Shown in pieces: positions 26,501 to 38,600 of a stretch of 64,000 nt of DNA; the first letter of the stretch is position 1; every line of letters starts with the position of its first letter. The position numbers and the translations under genes are program-made. The notes beneath the pieces are model-generated. The model ran no database searches, was not told where the DNA came from, and worked only from the letters and a program-made list of their open reading frames with translations. The DNA comes from Blastomussa wellsi (Eukaryota; Cnidaria; Anthozoa; Scleractinia; Plerogyridae): contig OX393564.1 of NCBI GenBank assembly GCA_947652115.1, positions 24,560,555 to 24,624,554 on the forward strand, given 5' to 3'.

Positions 26501-29500
26501 AATATTATTGTACCTAGTTCCTCTGTCGATGGCTCTGGACAATGCACCTGTCTGCCTCTTCAGATGAAAGTTCAAGTCCAGATTGTGAAGATGAAGAAAT
26601 GTCCTCTTAGCAACAGAACGAATAGATCCTTGAGCCACTTTGGCAAACACTGCATTCCGCAATTCATTGAAAAGAGAAGCACTTGTTCGGGCAGCACCAT
26701 CTAAAAATCAATCACTGAATGAGAAATGCAGTGTTATACGTACAGTACATGTATATTGCCAAAAAATCATGTAAAACTCCAATCCACCATACGGAAAAAG
26801 ATGTCCATTGGTACATTTACCTAATAGTATAATTATTTGTGCACGAAGACCCTAAAAACGTAAAGACCTTAAACCTTCAAACTCGGCAAAATAATGTTGT
26901 TAGTACAGGAACAAATTTCGTTAAATCATAGCTTTCTAGACACACTAGCGGGGGTTTCAATAATTTTTTGTAATAAGCAGCTACCGATAGTAGAATAGGC
27001 GGTTGTGACGGCAAAAGGGGGCGTAACCCCCCTTTTCCCTAGGGGGGTCTGCCCCTTAGAAAATTTTGAAATCAAGAAGTTCAGAAATGCAATTTCCAGC
27101 ACTCTGAGCGTCACGATGATGCTGTTGAGAGGCCTTATAGGCGGTGGTAGACCGCCACTGACCAACTTTTATTGAAACCCCTACACTTGCGGTCTGTGTT
27201 AGGTTTCGCCCAAAAGCTCACAAGACTTACATCCCAGAAGCAGTGCCGTCATTACAGTTAAGGCCGTTCCACCTCCTGTCTGAACAAGCGCAGCGGAATC
27301 CAAGTTGTTGAGATAATCAATAGCATACTTAAACAAGAATGGAACCTGTACATTCATCAGCTGAAAAGAAAGTTGATTACATTATGTTAATTACAACAAT
27401 TATAATGAACGATTAGAAAATGACTGCACCCAAGTTGCTATTTGAAGGCACAATTTTTTTTATTTTTGTACTGGAATCCTTTACATGCAGTTTTCCACTA
27501 TAACAATTAGCCTTCATTTTCTCTAAGCAATAGTCAACTTGGCTGCACCTCGTTGACTAGGTGTCAAGTTGAAAAATTCTTACTACACGTACCTTTGATC
27601 CAACAAGTAGAAAAATTGCAACGACCACTCTTTTCTTGAGGTCAGGCCTGTCTTTAGGCCACACATGCTTTAACATCCTCTTGAGTATTTTAAGGCTATC
27701 TGAAGAAGGTAGTCTCTTTAGGCTTTTTGCCGTCACATTTGCACCTCCATGTTGTTGCCGCTTACTTGTAAAGAGTAGTCCTGGCTATAAAGATGAGAAT
27801 AAATGGTATTGAACATGAAGTCATTGATGTCATCACATTTAAAACAATTTATTTTACATGTGCTCAATTACCGTTTCTTTCTCAAGGGGTGGGAATCCTT
27901 ATAAAGCACGGCAGTTGACATAATAAAAAGTTTATACTCTGCTAATTAGATGACTCACTGTGACAATAATTAGATTTTTTGCCTTTGGTACCGGTGCACT
28001 GAAAACATTTACTGTTCACTAGTGAAGCTCCTATCGGTAAACAGTAATGTCCAAATGGCATCAAATTCATTGCCATGGTATTGTGAAAAAGATAAAAAGC
28101 CCTATTTTGACAATAAAATACTCTATTCTGATGTTTGACCTCTTTTGATGTTACCATGTGTAGTTAAATGACTACAAGTTTGTGAATGGCAAAATTTCAG
28201 ATCATACTTTGCCAGAGTTTGTGCAAACCCTGGCCAAGTATGACTGAAATTTTGCTATTCACAAACTTGCATTCATTTCTTGGTGCTGGTGCAAAGGTAA
28301 AGCAGGCTCTGGGGTCAAAATTGTTTTCCAGCAAAAAAGGAAGTTCCATGTTTGTATTGCCACCCATTGTTTTGATTATTTCTGGGCCCACCATTATAGA
28401 CTAAAACAATATGTATGGTTTATACTACCTTACAAGAGGAAAATCTACTGCTCATGGAGGGTAATATCTTTGTTGCAGCTGTGTTGGGTTTTACATGGCA
28501 TCCACATGATCTCTGAAAAAAATAAACAACACAATATCTGTAAATTTTGTATGAAGTCATAAAATAACAATTTACCATATGCCTTGTTTGTGGAAACCAT
28601 AATTATTGTAAATGTAAAATATTTTAAAACAGAAATTTCCTGAGCTAACTTGGTACAAGTTGTGTTCATTTTCTGAGGTGGGATGGGTCAGGGGTGGGGT
28701 CAGTCAGTGGGTTGTGGTTCAGGGGGTCAGGGGTAGAGGTAGTACAGTTGATTTACATGTATTTCTTGGTACTTTTCTGGTACCCAGTCTTTCAATGGTT
28801 CTGTCATCCCATAGCCTGTAAAGCAGGCGGTTTTTGTGGGGGAATGCTTCGAAAACAGTCATCATGAAAGACCGAATAAACGGTAATTCGCAACCTCTCC
28901 CCTACCCCATCTTCCTTCTCTTTTTTCCTCTCCCCAGTGTTTGCGCACTCAAAATGGCGGCCGGTCTTTCGTGATCGCTGTTTTCGAAGAATCCCCAGCC
29001 CCACAAAAACTGCCTGCTTTGCAGGCTAGCCAGCCCATTATTTCCTATTTACACACAGTTCATCTTATTTCTCATCTTCACTGATGATATCATCACCAAA
29101 ATGATGGAAAACAGGGAACTGGTCAAATGTGTACCCTAAATTAACTGCCAATTCCTTGGGAACAATATGAGGAATGCCCCAATAATGGCCAAGGAGGGGG
29201 GATGAGTATTGTTAGAACTGACCAATGTATAGGTTAGCAGATCCAAGAAAATTGTCTTGTTAGTGTTGATAACTAATTGGAAGTACCTGTTAGTGTTGAT
29301 AACTAATTGGAAGTACCGCTATATATTTTCATGTCTGTAAAAATTGTAACAAAACTGTAACCTCCATCAATAGCAAAAAAGCTCACGAAAAAAAAAAACA
29401 ACTGAACTATGAATGTCTCTAGCTGATATATCTGATTGTAAAATAGATCTGCAAAGTTGACTTAGATATTTTTCCTAGTGTGTCCAATCAATCAAATCGA

Positions 29501-30443
29501 TGACAATCAATATCAATCAATACTAATTGATATCAATCAATTAATTGATATTGATAATCAATCACCAATCGACAATGAAGATTCGTATGGTTATCAATTT
29601 CCAATAACAATCAATATATTATTTGATATCGGACTATCTGTGGCCGAGCAATCGTTCAAAACTTTAAACACGTTTCTGTGAATTGCTAGCAATACCTCGC
29701 CAATTGACATTTCGAAATGGCAAAGATGATAGTCTTTGATAATACACCTTATATTCAGTTCAACCACTTCCTGGATTTGTTGGGTTGACATAATACCCAG
29801 GGCCTCCTAAAAAATGGTGGCTGATCGGACAAGTAGCGTGTGTGACATGTGCTTGAAGGTTGATGTGCCAATCACATTCATGCCAACTCTCCCGGATTAT
29901 CCGGGAGTCTGGATACAGAATGAATCTCCCAATTTCCTGTACAGGTCACCAAATCTCCCGGATACAAAGGAAAAAATGCTTAAAATACGAGTTTTTACTC
30001 TATGTCCGATTTGCAGCGAAATTTAGAAATAATTATTTGCCGCATTTTTGTGGATTAATTGGCGTTTGGAAGACTGTCCATCTTGGTGCAAAATTGGCGG
30101 ACCCCCCGGATTTAAATTTCAGGTTGGCATCTCTGCAATCGATAGCAATCAATGAACGGGTTTTGAGTGGTTATCGATTGACCGATACCAATCGATATCA
30201 GTTAACTAATTTATTGATAGTAATTGATCGATTGGTTTTCCGATCATACGCCGGGTTTTTTAGTTTCATTTTTAATCATTTGTGTCATTTGCCATTATAT
30301 TACCTTACCTGCAGAACGGGCGACCTAGAAAAATATTTAGAGCCAACATTCAAGCTTATCTTAATGTGTAATCGAGGATTAGTCACTTTGCAAGCTCCAT
30401 GAAGCTGAAGAAACCCACAACATGTCCTAAATATCGGCGCCAT
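17517..30443 (-). CDS. ABCB7: ABCB7, mitochondrial ABC transporter (Atm1 type), complete, 14 exons
   Basis: Exons (5' to 3'): 30443-30309, 28512-28429, 27784-27593, 27360-27231, 26700-26514, 25605-25524, 23419-23331, 22580-22493, 22317-22143, 21702-21545, 21211-21042, 19770-19641, 19409-19134, 17738-17517. All junctions are GT-AG with matching phase and give 705 residues. The N-terminus [16 protein letters not shown] is rich in Arg/Ser and lacks acidic residues, as in a mitochondrial transit peptide. The transmembrane half includes [25 protein letters not shown] and INYETVKYFNNE, diagnostic of ABCB7. The ATPase half shows Walker A GGSGSGKST (split by the exon 11/12 junction), signature LSGGEKQR, Walker [13 protein letters not shown] and H-loop IAHRLST. 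Family role: inner-membrane half-transporter working as a homodimer, exporting a glutathione/sulfur compound needed for cytosolic iron-sulfur assembly. It ends in KAEVLS, without the Cys-rich tail I recall for human ABCB7. Confidence 0.96.
18520..18662. mobile_element. GAGCACTG-type short element, truncated copy
   Basis: Shares atctcgggcaaccagccc, tggttgcccgaac and gagcactg with 57790-57944. The left end is diverged. It appears inserted in an old SINE fragment. Confidence 0.55.
19932..20196. mobile_element. MITE-like repeat, copy 2 of 2
   Basis: Same family as 16261-16481: aggagtaaaaccaaaacg, ggattgtctctgtcctccgt and ctacgacacttt. It lies in the ABCB7 intron between exons 11 and 12. Confidence 0.6.
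20509..20990. repeat. Tandem duplication of a ~240-bp unit in an ABCB7 intron
   Basis: Copies at 20509-20751 and 20752-20990 share attccacgagcgcgcgttgg, tgtacaaacattgcga, aatgcattcttttacgc, tataccattgcctctaaacc and ccatagctagtttttaat. The second copy has a deletion near its start. Confidence 0.85.
22780..22981. mobile_element. MITE with AGGCCCYATTAGGGG inverted ends
   Basis: Left AGGCCCTATTAGGGG and right (inverted) AGGCCCCATTAGGGG. Flanks ctatcatg / gtatgatg could be a worn 8-bp duplication. The interior repeats gggatacgggatat five times and holds a C15 tract at 22956-22970. It lies in ABCB7 between exons 7 and 8. Confidence 0.65.
23624..24043. repeat. ~70-bp minisatellite in an ABCB7 intron
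   Basis: Four copies of a unit starting tcttgaagttgaaaaaaa, then accactggtgaaggcaaaga and ataacaaaataaaaaa, with a non-repeat insertion at about 23700-23830. Confidence 0.8.
28176..28271. repeat. 95-bp hairpin in ABCB7 intron 2
   Basis: caagtttgtgaatggcaaaa and its near-exact inverse ttttgctattcacaaacttg close a stem of about 40 bp with a short loop (agtttgtgcaaac). Confidence 0.7.
28812..29028. mobile_element. Palindromic MITE in ABCB7 intron 1
   Basis: Left arm tagcctgtaaagcaggcggt and right arm inverse tagcctgcaaagcaggcagt, continuing through tttttgtgggg, cttcgaaaacag and gaaagaccg. The loop is CT-rich. Confidence 0.7.
29257..29322. repeat. Tandem duplication of a 33-bp unit
   Basis: gttagtgttgataactaatt followed by ggaagtacc occurs twice head to tail in ABCB7 intron 1. 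An ATCAATCAAT-rich stretch follows at 29480-29580. Confidence 0.8.
29879..30137 (+). mobile_element. TGCCAAC-ended MITE family, copy 1
   Basis: Starts tgccaactctcccggattat and ends ggttggcatctctgca, so the ends are short inverted repeats. Internal tacagaatgaatct and gtcaccaaatctcc are shared with 46961-47245, with 33615-33878 (inverted) and partly with 34200-34340. Confidence 0.7.
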
Positions 30444-31230
30444 TTTGATTAAAGATCGCTTCCTCTGCGCTATTCTTGTTTCCAGTCTCCCATACCTCTG
30501 GCTACCGGAACCGGAAAAAGTTCTTGATAAAACCCAATCTCGTTACCAGGATCTCTCTTCTTGCGCATGTTTAAACAACACTGGCCTAGCCCTAAACGTT
30601 TGGTGCTTTAGAAATATTTTTTGGCATTTTTTTCTTTATATTTTTTCAGTTATTCAAATTATCCAAGTGCCACGCAGTACTCTGAACTTTTGTTTGTCAT
30701 GTATTTTCTCTCTTCTTCCCGTGTGGGGATAAGGTTGGGTAATTTCTTGGTTTCATGAACTGGAGGACTTGTTTTCTTTCCACTGGCACATTGTCATTAT
30801 TATTTTTTCAAATATCTCGGAGACATGTTTGAATTAATTCATGAATTACTTTGCAAATATCCGCCACGCCGACTTGACAACAAAAATTTTTACACTGGCG
30901 TTACCGTCGCCTTGGAGAGTGGACACGAAAGGGACACTTTTGTCATTTCAGGTTTAACTAGCACCAGGTTTGTCCCCTTTCAAATTTTACGAGTGTTTAT
31001 TTATTGCTTTAGTTTAGGATCTAGGAATGCAAACCAGCGAAAAGAGGAAAGAAGATATATTTATTTTTAAAAAAGAGTCACGCAAGTGTTGAAAGATACC
31101 GGAAGTTGCACGTGGGATCCCACTCGTACGCATGCTCACACGCTGTCACTTTTCACTGGTGTTCGATCGAAGTTTTTCAAAATGGACATTGAGCGGCGGT
31201 AACCTTTATTTTCTTAACTCTTCACCCACG
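30444..31230. promoter_or_regulatory. Shared promoter region between ABCB7 (-) and NUS1 (+)
   Basis: The start codons of two divergent genes are 787 bp apart with no other gene between them. The region must hold both 5' UTRs and both core promoters, and is a candidate bidirectional promoter. I see no clear TATA box placed for either gene. Short open frames here (for example from 30825) look non-coding. Confidence 0.5.
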
Positions 31231-34200
31231 ATGTGGGTCTTTAAATGCTTCCTTAGTTTTATACATCTACTATTGTACTTAAAGTCGGTCATAGCTATTT
31301 TATTTCAACAAATTAGGAGTTATTTCTCAATCAGTTCACGAACGTGCACACATGGACAAATTAAGGACGACTCGAGAAACCTCACTAAACTTCCACGACA
31401 CATCAGCTTCGTGGTTCTAGAGTCCGATATTAGTTTTGTAGACCTTGCTCAACTTATTGTCTGGTCAATGGCTATGGGAATTCCATATGTTAGTGTCTAC
31501 GATAGAGAAGGTATGCTCTGTTACACTTTATACGTTTACTGCAGTGTTCATGATGCAATGGTTGCATGTTACCCGCGTGTTACAAATCACTTCAATCAGA
31601 TTTGAATTTGCAACCATTGCAAACTATGTTATAAAAAATACTTCTTGTTTTCAGGCGTTCTAAAGAAGAATGCTGCAACTCTCTCAAGTGAAATTATTCA
31701 GAAGCAAAAGGAAGTTTTTGCAGAGGAATCCAGCAAATACACCTTCGTATTGAGAACAAAACACGTAAAATTTGACTGTAAGTTGTTAGGTCAGTACGAC
31801 TAGTTTATAATGTGCATAAACTTGCCACTATTTTGGATTTTAGCGACACTGTCTTTGATGTTTTGATATTTTTGTTTCTGATTGCGTATTAAAAAATAGA
31901 GAGCTTCCATGGGGTTCCAAGTCCAAGGTTACTTGCTACTCAAATTACACTGAAATTGATGCTCAATTTCCTTCCTAATTTTTAAACTCAATAATGAAGC
32001 ATTTCCGTTTTAAAAGTGATAGACCAGGGTGCTGTGTCCCCATGCTAGCTATGACAGGGCTTTGGTACATTTTTGCAACATAGATGGAAGATCCATATTT
32101 TTGAACTTTCTGTTCAAAGTCCATGCAAGGTTAATCTCAGTTGCTTAAGTATTTGAGCAGCTGATTGACCAAACTGCTAATTAGATGAAGTTTGTCTTAT
32201 GGAAACCATGTGACATTAAAATATTTAATACTATAATTTGTATTAAAAGGTCACAAAAGTCTCCTTTGTTTGGCTCACCAGTATGTTTATGTTTGGTTTC
32301 ACCTTACATAATCTGCTGAGAACATCTTTTCCTCTGCACTGGAGAACTTGAGACATACAGCTCGGTTTGCACAACGTTTGCAAGCAAATTACTATAGCTG
32401 AGTTTAAAATGCATTTCTCTTCATCATCTTGTAATTTATGTTATTGCTCACCCCTGTAGCTTGGCAATGCAATGATGACCTAATGGGGACTATTGGTGGC
32501 CTCCTGATATTCCTCTTATACAAGATCAGACCAACATTCCAGGGTTTCCTTACAATTTGATCGATGCAAAGGTCAGGAGCTTTGAGGCAGTGCCCCCCTA
32601 AAGCTCATGAGTTTGCAGTGCTAAATTTTGAGTCTTGATTTGCTTTTATGACATGAACCAAACTAGGAAAGCATTCTTCTAGATCTCCATCTTTTTTTCT
32701 TCCCTTCAATTTATAGTACACATAACTGCTTGAGGGTGGGTGGGCACAGTGGCCAAATGGTTAGTGTGCTGGACTCCAGATTTGAATGGACCCTGTTTGG
32801 GCCTTTGATGACAAGTGACTTGGACATTTTCCATACCCGCATGTTTAATAAATATTTTATTATATTATTATTGTATTGATATGTTAAGGAGATTTAAGAT
32901 GGTGATCAATATTATTTGTGCTCCCCTTGTTGTATCCTGGGCTCCTTTATCCCCTAAGCAAATAATATTACCCAGTAGATAGAGCAAGTTCCCATTCAGT
33001 TATTACCACATCTCCTACAAACAACATATGAGGCCAAGTTGTGAAGTTTTAATTACTCTTACTTTTAGCGCCTACACAAGTGTGCATCAGCCTGCTGTCA
33101 GAGCATGATGGTAAAGGGGACATTGTGGAGGCTGCAAGAGAGTTTTGCAGGGGGATCCAAACAAAACATAGAGCACCAAAAGATATAGAACCAGATTTAA
33201 TGAATAGTCTTTTGAAAGGTATTATTTCTCTACTTAAACAATCATGTACATGAACTCTGAGGTTCAAAACCCAACTGATATTATTTTGCCTTATTCACTG
33301 CTACTGTATCTATGAATCATAAATATGTAACAGTCGACAGACATTAAATCTGTCATCACAGCCCACAGACATGAACATTTTAGTATGACGTGCCTGTTTA
33401 TTTCAGGTCAAAAATAATGGTCTCAATCTAATACAAAATTCTTTTTTGCAGCTACTTATGGCGTCCCTGACCCCGAACTTGCTTTCAAGTTTGGCGATAA
33501 ACAAATGATAATGGGATACCTTCCATGGCAAATTAGACTCACAGAATTTCTGTAAGTTATCATTAACGCTTGAACTTTCCTGTTGCATGAACCAATAGAG
33601 TATTACTACCCCCTGTAGCAGAGATGTCAACCTAAAAAAATTGAACTCCAGGAGACACCAATTTTATGTCAAGATACGTGTACCTTTTCTCAGTCATCTA
33701 CCAAAAAGAAAAAAAATATTTCAAAAAATTTCCTCCCCAAAGCGGCCCATATTGGAGTAAAAACTTGCATTTCAAATATTGTCCTTCATATCCAGGAGAT
33801 TTGACATCTCGTCTGGGAGACCAGGAGATTCATTCTGTATCCGGTAGACTCCTGGATAATCTGGGAGAGTTGGCATGAATGCTTTAGATGACTTATTAGT
33901 CCTTTGCACAAGTATAACTCAGATAACATTTTCCCTTGCCCAGCAGTTTGTCAGTATCATTAATTTTATACTCTTGGTTTTAAGCAATCTCCTCCTCAGA
34001 GCACGCTTTTCTTTGGTAAGTACCATGAACACATACTGCACTCTAGGCAGACAGTTTTGTTTGGTTCTCCGCCTAAGGCTGTGCAGAATGAAAGCTGGAA
34101 GTCTGTAAAACACAGGCTTTTAGGATCAGGGCTGCCAGTGTCTACGTTCTTGGTACTCGCCAAAAGAAAAGCAGCCTCTGGATATGGAAGTGTTTATTAC

Positions 34201-34875
34201 AAACCTGCCAACTCTTCCGGTTTTCCCAGGAGTCTCCACGTTTTTCATCAAATCTCCCAGTCTCCCGTTGGATTTACATGTAGTGCTGTTATTTGAGCTC
34301 CAGATCTCCAGATTTTCTCCTCTGGGGGTTGGCATGTTATTATGTTGCCGGACGTCAAAGTTGTCAGGTCTTGCCTTATTTAAATAAGAGTGTATAGTTA
34401 CTTGTACACAATGTATTTTGCTCAGGTGCAGGGAATTTGAGGAAAATAATTGTTTTAAGGACTTAGGTCCTTCAGTCTGGATCAGTCTAAATAAGTCATG
34501 AAGCATTCTACTCCATTGCAGTCATCGTGGCCATTCAATTCTCTTAATATGAGTCTACAATTATTTTCATCACTTTGAAACTGTGGAGCTGTGAAAGGGT
34601 TGGGGGAGGGGGTGGCGTGTTGAAGAGAGAACAAACAGTATTTGAAATCGTTTTTGAAGGGTGTCTTCGAGGGAAAAAGGAGCTGTCGTTTATTCATTCA
34701 AACAAATATACCAGGTCCTGTAAAAAAATATAAATTAACAGCTTTTATTCTTTCTTAACCATTTTCCATTTTTTTCGTTCACAGGCCATTGAGAACTCAT
34801 ATCAGCATTGACTACTCAACCTTTATATCATCTCTCAGAAGATTTGGAAAATGTCAACAAAGATTTGGGAAATAA
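31231..34875 (+). CDS. NUS1: NUS1 / Nogo-B receptor, dehydrodolichyl diphosphate synthase subunit, complete, 5 exons
   Basis: Exons: 31231-31510, 31655-31777, 33069-33218, 33452-33551, 34785-34875. All junctions are GT-AG with consistent phases (1,1,1,2), giving 247 residues. The N-terminal segment FLSFIHLLLYLKSVIAILF is a membrane anchor. The cis-prenyltransferase-like fold follows: LPRHISFVVLE, LAQLIVWSMAMGIPYVSVYD, VCISLLSEHDGKGDIVEAA and GYLPWQIRLTEF all align with the human protein from memory. The C-terminus QQRFGK keeps the RxG motif known to be needed for activity of the NUS1-DHDDS heterodimer. Role: non-catalytic partner in dolichol synthesis at the ER. I chose the ATG at 31231 because the following residues line up with the family N-terminus; an in-frame ATG at 31132 would add 33 residues. 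A polyadenylation signal AATAAA lies at 35048-35053. Confidence 0.96.
32735..32880 (+). repeat. Degraded tRNA-like SINE
   Basis: gtggccaaatggttagtgtg resembles an A-box region followed by a SINE-like body and an AT-rich tail (tattatattattattg). It lies in NUS1 intron 2. Divergence makes this tentative. Confidence 0.4.
33615..33878 (-). mobile_element. TGCCAAC-ended MITE family, inverted copy 2
   Basis: Starts gcagagatgtcaacc and ends gggagagttggcatga. Internal aggagattcattctgtatcc matches the family in reverse. It lies in NUS1 intron 4. Confidence 0.7.
34200..34340 (+). mobile_element. TGCCAAC-ended MITE family, short diverged copy 3
   Basis: Starts tgccaactcttccggttttc and ends gggggttggcatgtt, with caaatctcccagtctcccg inside. 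It lies in the same NUS1 intron as copy 2. Confidence 0.55.
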
Positions 34876-35671
34876 CAGCAAATGTGGGAAAATGTCATTT
34901 TGTAAAATAAGAGAACATTAAAATTAATTTTAGGAATATTTTTATTGACATTTGTAAAAAAAAAATATTTATAAGTATCTGATTTTCTGTTATTCTGCAA
35001 TTAAGTTCTGTTTTTGTTGTTTGAGGTAATCAGCCTTCATTGTGATCAATAAAATGAAAAGTTTCATCTTTTCAAACCACTGAATAGTGGAGTTTTCACT
35101 GTCAGATTCCCCTGCCTGTCAACACACTTGCTCTCCTTAACCCATTGGCACCTGTGCTGCCCATAACCAGTCGTGACTGACATTGACCTTTGTTCCATTT
35201 CTGATATGATCACCTTCGACCCCAAAAGACATCTCCTTTTTTACTCTACAGGGAAGAAAGATCTTTCAATGATACCCAAATCATAGTGACTGAGGAATGA
35301 TTCTAATGAGATTTCTGTGAAAATCTCATCTACCCTTTTATTTGCAGTCTCAAGTAAGCTATCTCAAAGAATTGTTTACTTGCTGTTTACTTTCGGTACT
35401 CTTTTGACTATGCTGATTGATAGTGGGTCCATGGGTAGCAAATAATAGTTGTGAAGGACACCCACGAAGGTCTACGGTAACCTTAATTTACAAAATGTTC
35501 CAAATGTAGTGATAAAATTATTTTATCAACGTCTTTTAAATGAGGTATACCCCAATAGTAACTTGACCAATGGAAATGACAGATACAGCAAGCAGAAGAA
35601 GGAAACCAGAAAATTGTTTTGTTTTCCTTTTATTTTTTCCTATCAGAACAGTTAAAATATACAATAATTTA
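34876..35671. other. Convergent 3' intergenic region of NUS1 and COQ3
   Basis: Contains AATAAA for NUS1 (35048-35053) and for COQ3 (35629-35634, minus strand). No other feature. Confidence 0.7.
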
Positions 35672-38600
35672 TCAGCTTTCAGTGTGGGTTGATGTTTCTG
35701 TCTCTGGCGTAAGTGAAGTATCTTCAGGTTTTGTTGCCCTTAAGGCAAAGTTGACACTTGTGTCTTCAATCCAACACCATTTGTTAAACACTGGCAAATA
35801 AAACATTCCCCTCACATCTGAGACTTCTGCTCCATCTATCAATGGATGATGATCAAGTATTATAACTAGATATTAAAATTAAATATGTCAAATCTGGTCA
35901 GCAATCACTCAGCAATCTTTAAAATATACAGGAAGTTGGTCAGAACATTGTATTAATGTACAAAACGTGTAAGATGCATGCTGCAAACTTGACTTCTACC
36001 TGACTTGTCACCTGTTACTGTACCATAATGTCTACAGTGGAATCTTGATCTTTTGGAATTTTCAAGGGAAATTGGTTTTGAAATTCAGATTTTTGCAAGA
36101 CTTAATTTGGCGATTTTCGTGACTTAAAAAAAATTGCAAAATTAAAGTCTCAAGGGAAAAATGGTGCAGCGAAAAGTAAAGACGCAAAATTTAGTGACCT
36201 TTATTTAAATTTCTGTCAGCTAGGAGTACATATATGAGTGGGAGGGCTCAATTCTCAGTTCAACTGATGTCCTAATTTCTCATCATCTGACTCGTATTGC
36301 ACCTCCTTGGGAGTACGGTCTTCAAATTTGCCATTGGCATCTGGCTCCCTGTAGTTCTCTGTGATTAGCTGCTTGAGCCTCTTTACAATGGCTTCATTTT
36401 TTTCAGGAGCGTCAATCTCCGAAAATACAGAAATGGAAGTTTATAAAAAGGGCACCAGTTATTGGTCGTTATTTGATTCAAAAAATTTAATTACCCTGAA
36501 AACAGTGATTCATCAAAATCGCAAAATTTAAGGCCTGCAAAATATTACCATTCCAAATTCACGAAATTAAAGTTGCCCAAAAATAAGTGATAATAACATT
36601 AAGAATTTAATGCCCTATTCACTAGCCTGCGAGCAGGCTACGGCTAGACAGGGGTGGGTCGGGAACGGTTGGGCATCGTAGCCTGCAGACAAAGGTTTCA
36701 TGCCGCCGCGCTCTGCACGGGATTCTAGTGCAAGCTCTGATTGGTCAGATCCAGGAGGTTGACAGGTTTGATTGACGTCTACATTTTTCCGACCTGATTC
36801 CATCAAAATTTGCATATTGCTGAAAATTGTTTTTTGTAAACATGGAATCTTCTGGCAATTTATTAGCGGTTTACAGATCCATTTCAAGAACATTTATCAG
36901 CCTTTCGCTGAGGAATTTTGTATATGTCTCGCTTCGTACATGTATTTCCGTGGCAAAACTCTCGTGTTAATTTCGCTCGCTGAATGTATAATTCCAGCTG
37001 GCAAACCGAACGAAGCGCCGAAAATGCACCAAGTCTAGCAAACTATCAACTGTCTGCCGGCTCATGCAGTGGCTTGTGAGGATGGAAACTGAATGCGAAA
37101 GACAAACAGCTGGTACACATGGCATACAACTCACGTTGGAAAAATCTTTTCTAGCGAGGCTCAAAATCCTGCTTGAGCCAACATAATGCTTTCACCAGGG
37201 ACAACAATTCCTTATTTTTGGAAATGTTGAAGATCGGTGGCGAGGTTACTCTTTTAGAATTCTGAGAATTACAGATTAACGGCTTTTTACAAAATCGGGA
37301 AATCAAAGAGCTGGAGTAAACCCGGAATAAAGTTTTATATTTTCGTGCAAATCTATTTACATTCCAATGCAGAGATTCCAATGCATCCTGGAGTAGTTAA
37401 TGACATGTGCTGAAAGATACATGTAATTGACAGCTTAAATTACAAAGAGGTGGAATGGCGGCTTGAACCCTTTGTCAACAGTCTCCACCCTTCCCTACCC
37501 ACCCCCGGAGCCTGTCCACAGGCTACTTATTCACATACTTTGAGATATCAGGGCCCTCAGCTCGTCAACTGTCACAAACTTGTTCCAGTCATGAGTTCCA
37601 GGTGCCACAAGTCTAAGGATGTATTCAGCTCCCACTATAGCAGCAGCAAATGACAAAGCTGTTTGGTTTATTGTTGTTATTACCAGTGACCCTCCAGGCT
37701 GAAAAATTAAATTGAAATCTTTCAAATGGTTAGAAAAGGAATTAATTAAATTATAATTTGCAGATTCAACCCACCCCTCCCTCAGATAATGTGATTATCA
37801 ACAGAGGCAGTTCAAGAGGTGCACATAATTCAAATGCGAGGTGGGGTGAGGTGATAGGTTGTTTGCCAATGTTTGCAATGTTTACTGGGGTGGGGAAACC
37901 TGCAATAAAGTAATGTAATTTTAGAGGGTATGGATGGGGAACAAGAAGCACAAGTCAGACTTGTTTGTTCTTTTTGTTTGAACATAACTCACCTTAACTA
38001 ACTGTGTACTGGCAGAAATAAAGGCGTCTTTATATGTTACATGTTCAATTACTTCAGAGGCAACAACACAGTCAAAAGATTCTGGCTCCTCATCAGCCAG
38101 TTCCTCTACTGTTGTGCACTTGTACCGCACTCTGTCAGCCACCATCGGATCATGATGTGCATGTCTTAAGGCAGCATGTATGTTGCATGCAGATGCATCA
38201 ACCCCTGTCACTTCGGCACCTAGTCTTGCTAGCGGCTGTAAGATAAGCAGGAATCTTGTAAAAAGGGAATTTTCTGATACTTCAGTTCACATTTAATTTT
38301 GAAATAAAGCATATGAAATAATTCATATATGAACTGCAGATGTAGATGAAAGTGGGAAATGATCATTGCGGTGAATTTCCAATTTTAAGCAATTGAAGCC
38401 ACACATTGGGAGTGAGGTCAATTTATTGAGTTCTTATTTTTCTGTGAGGAGTGAAATGACATAAAGCATATGAAATAATTCATAAATTGACCTCGCTCCC
38501 AAAGCTCAGTTGGTAGAGCATCACACCGGTATAGTAGAGGTCATGGGTTCAAATCCCGTTGAAGCCCTGATTTTTGTCAGGCTTTTATTCCAATTGCTTA

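Noticed and set aside
29860..30402. 180-codon plus-strand frame next to NUS1
   Set aside because: It runs over a MITE and antisense to ABCB7 exon 1, which is well supported on the other strand.
31132..31230. Upstream in-frame ATG for NUS1
   Set aside because: The extra 33 residues do not resemble the family; the ATG at 31231 aligns with the known N-terminus.
38500..38580. Possible functional tRNA gene
   Set aside because: A- and B-box are present but the anticodon stem does not pair well and the flanks belong to a repeat, so it fits a SINE better.
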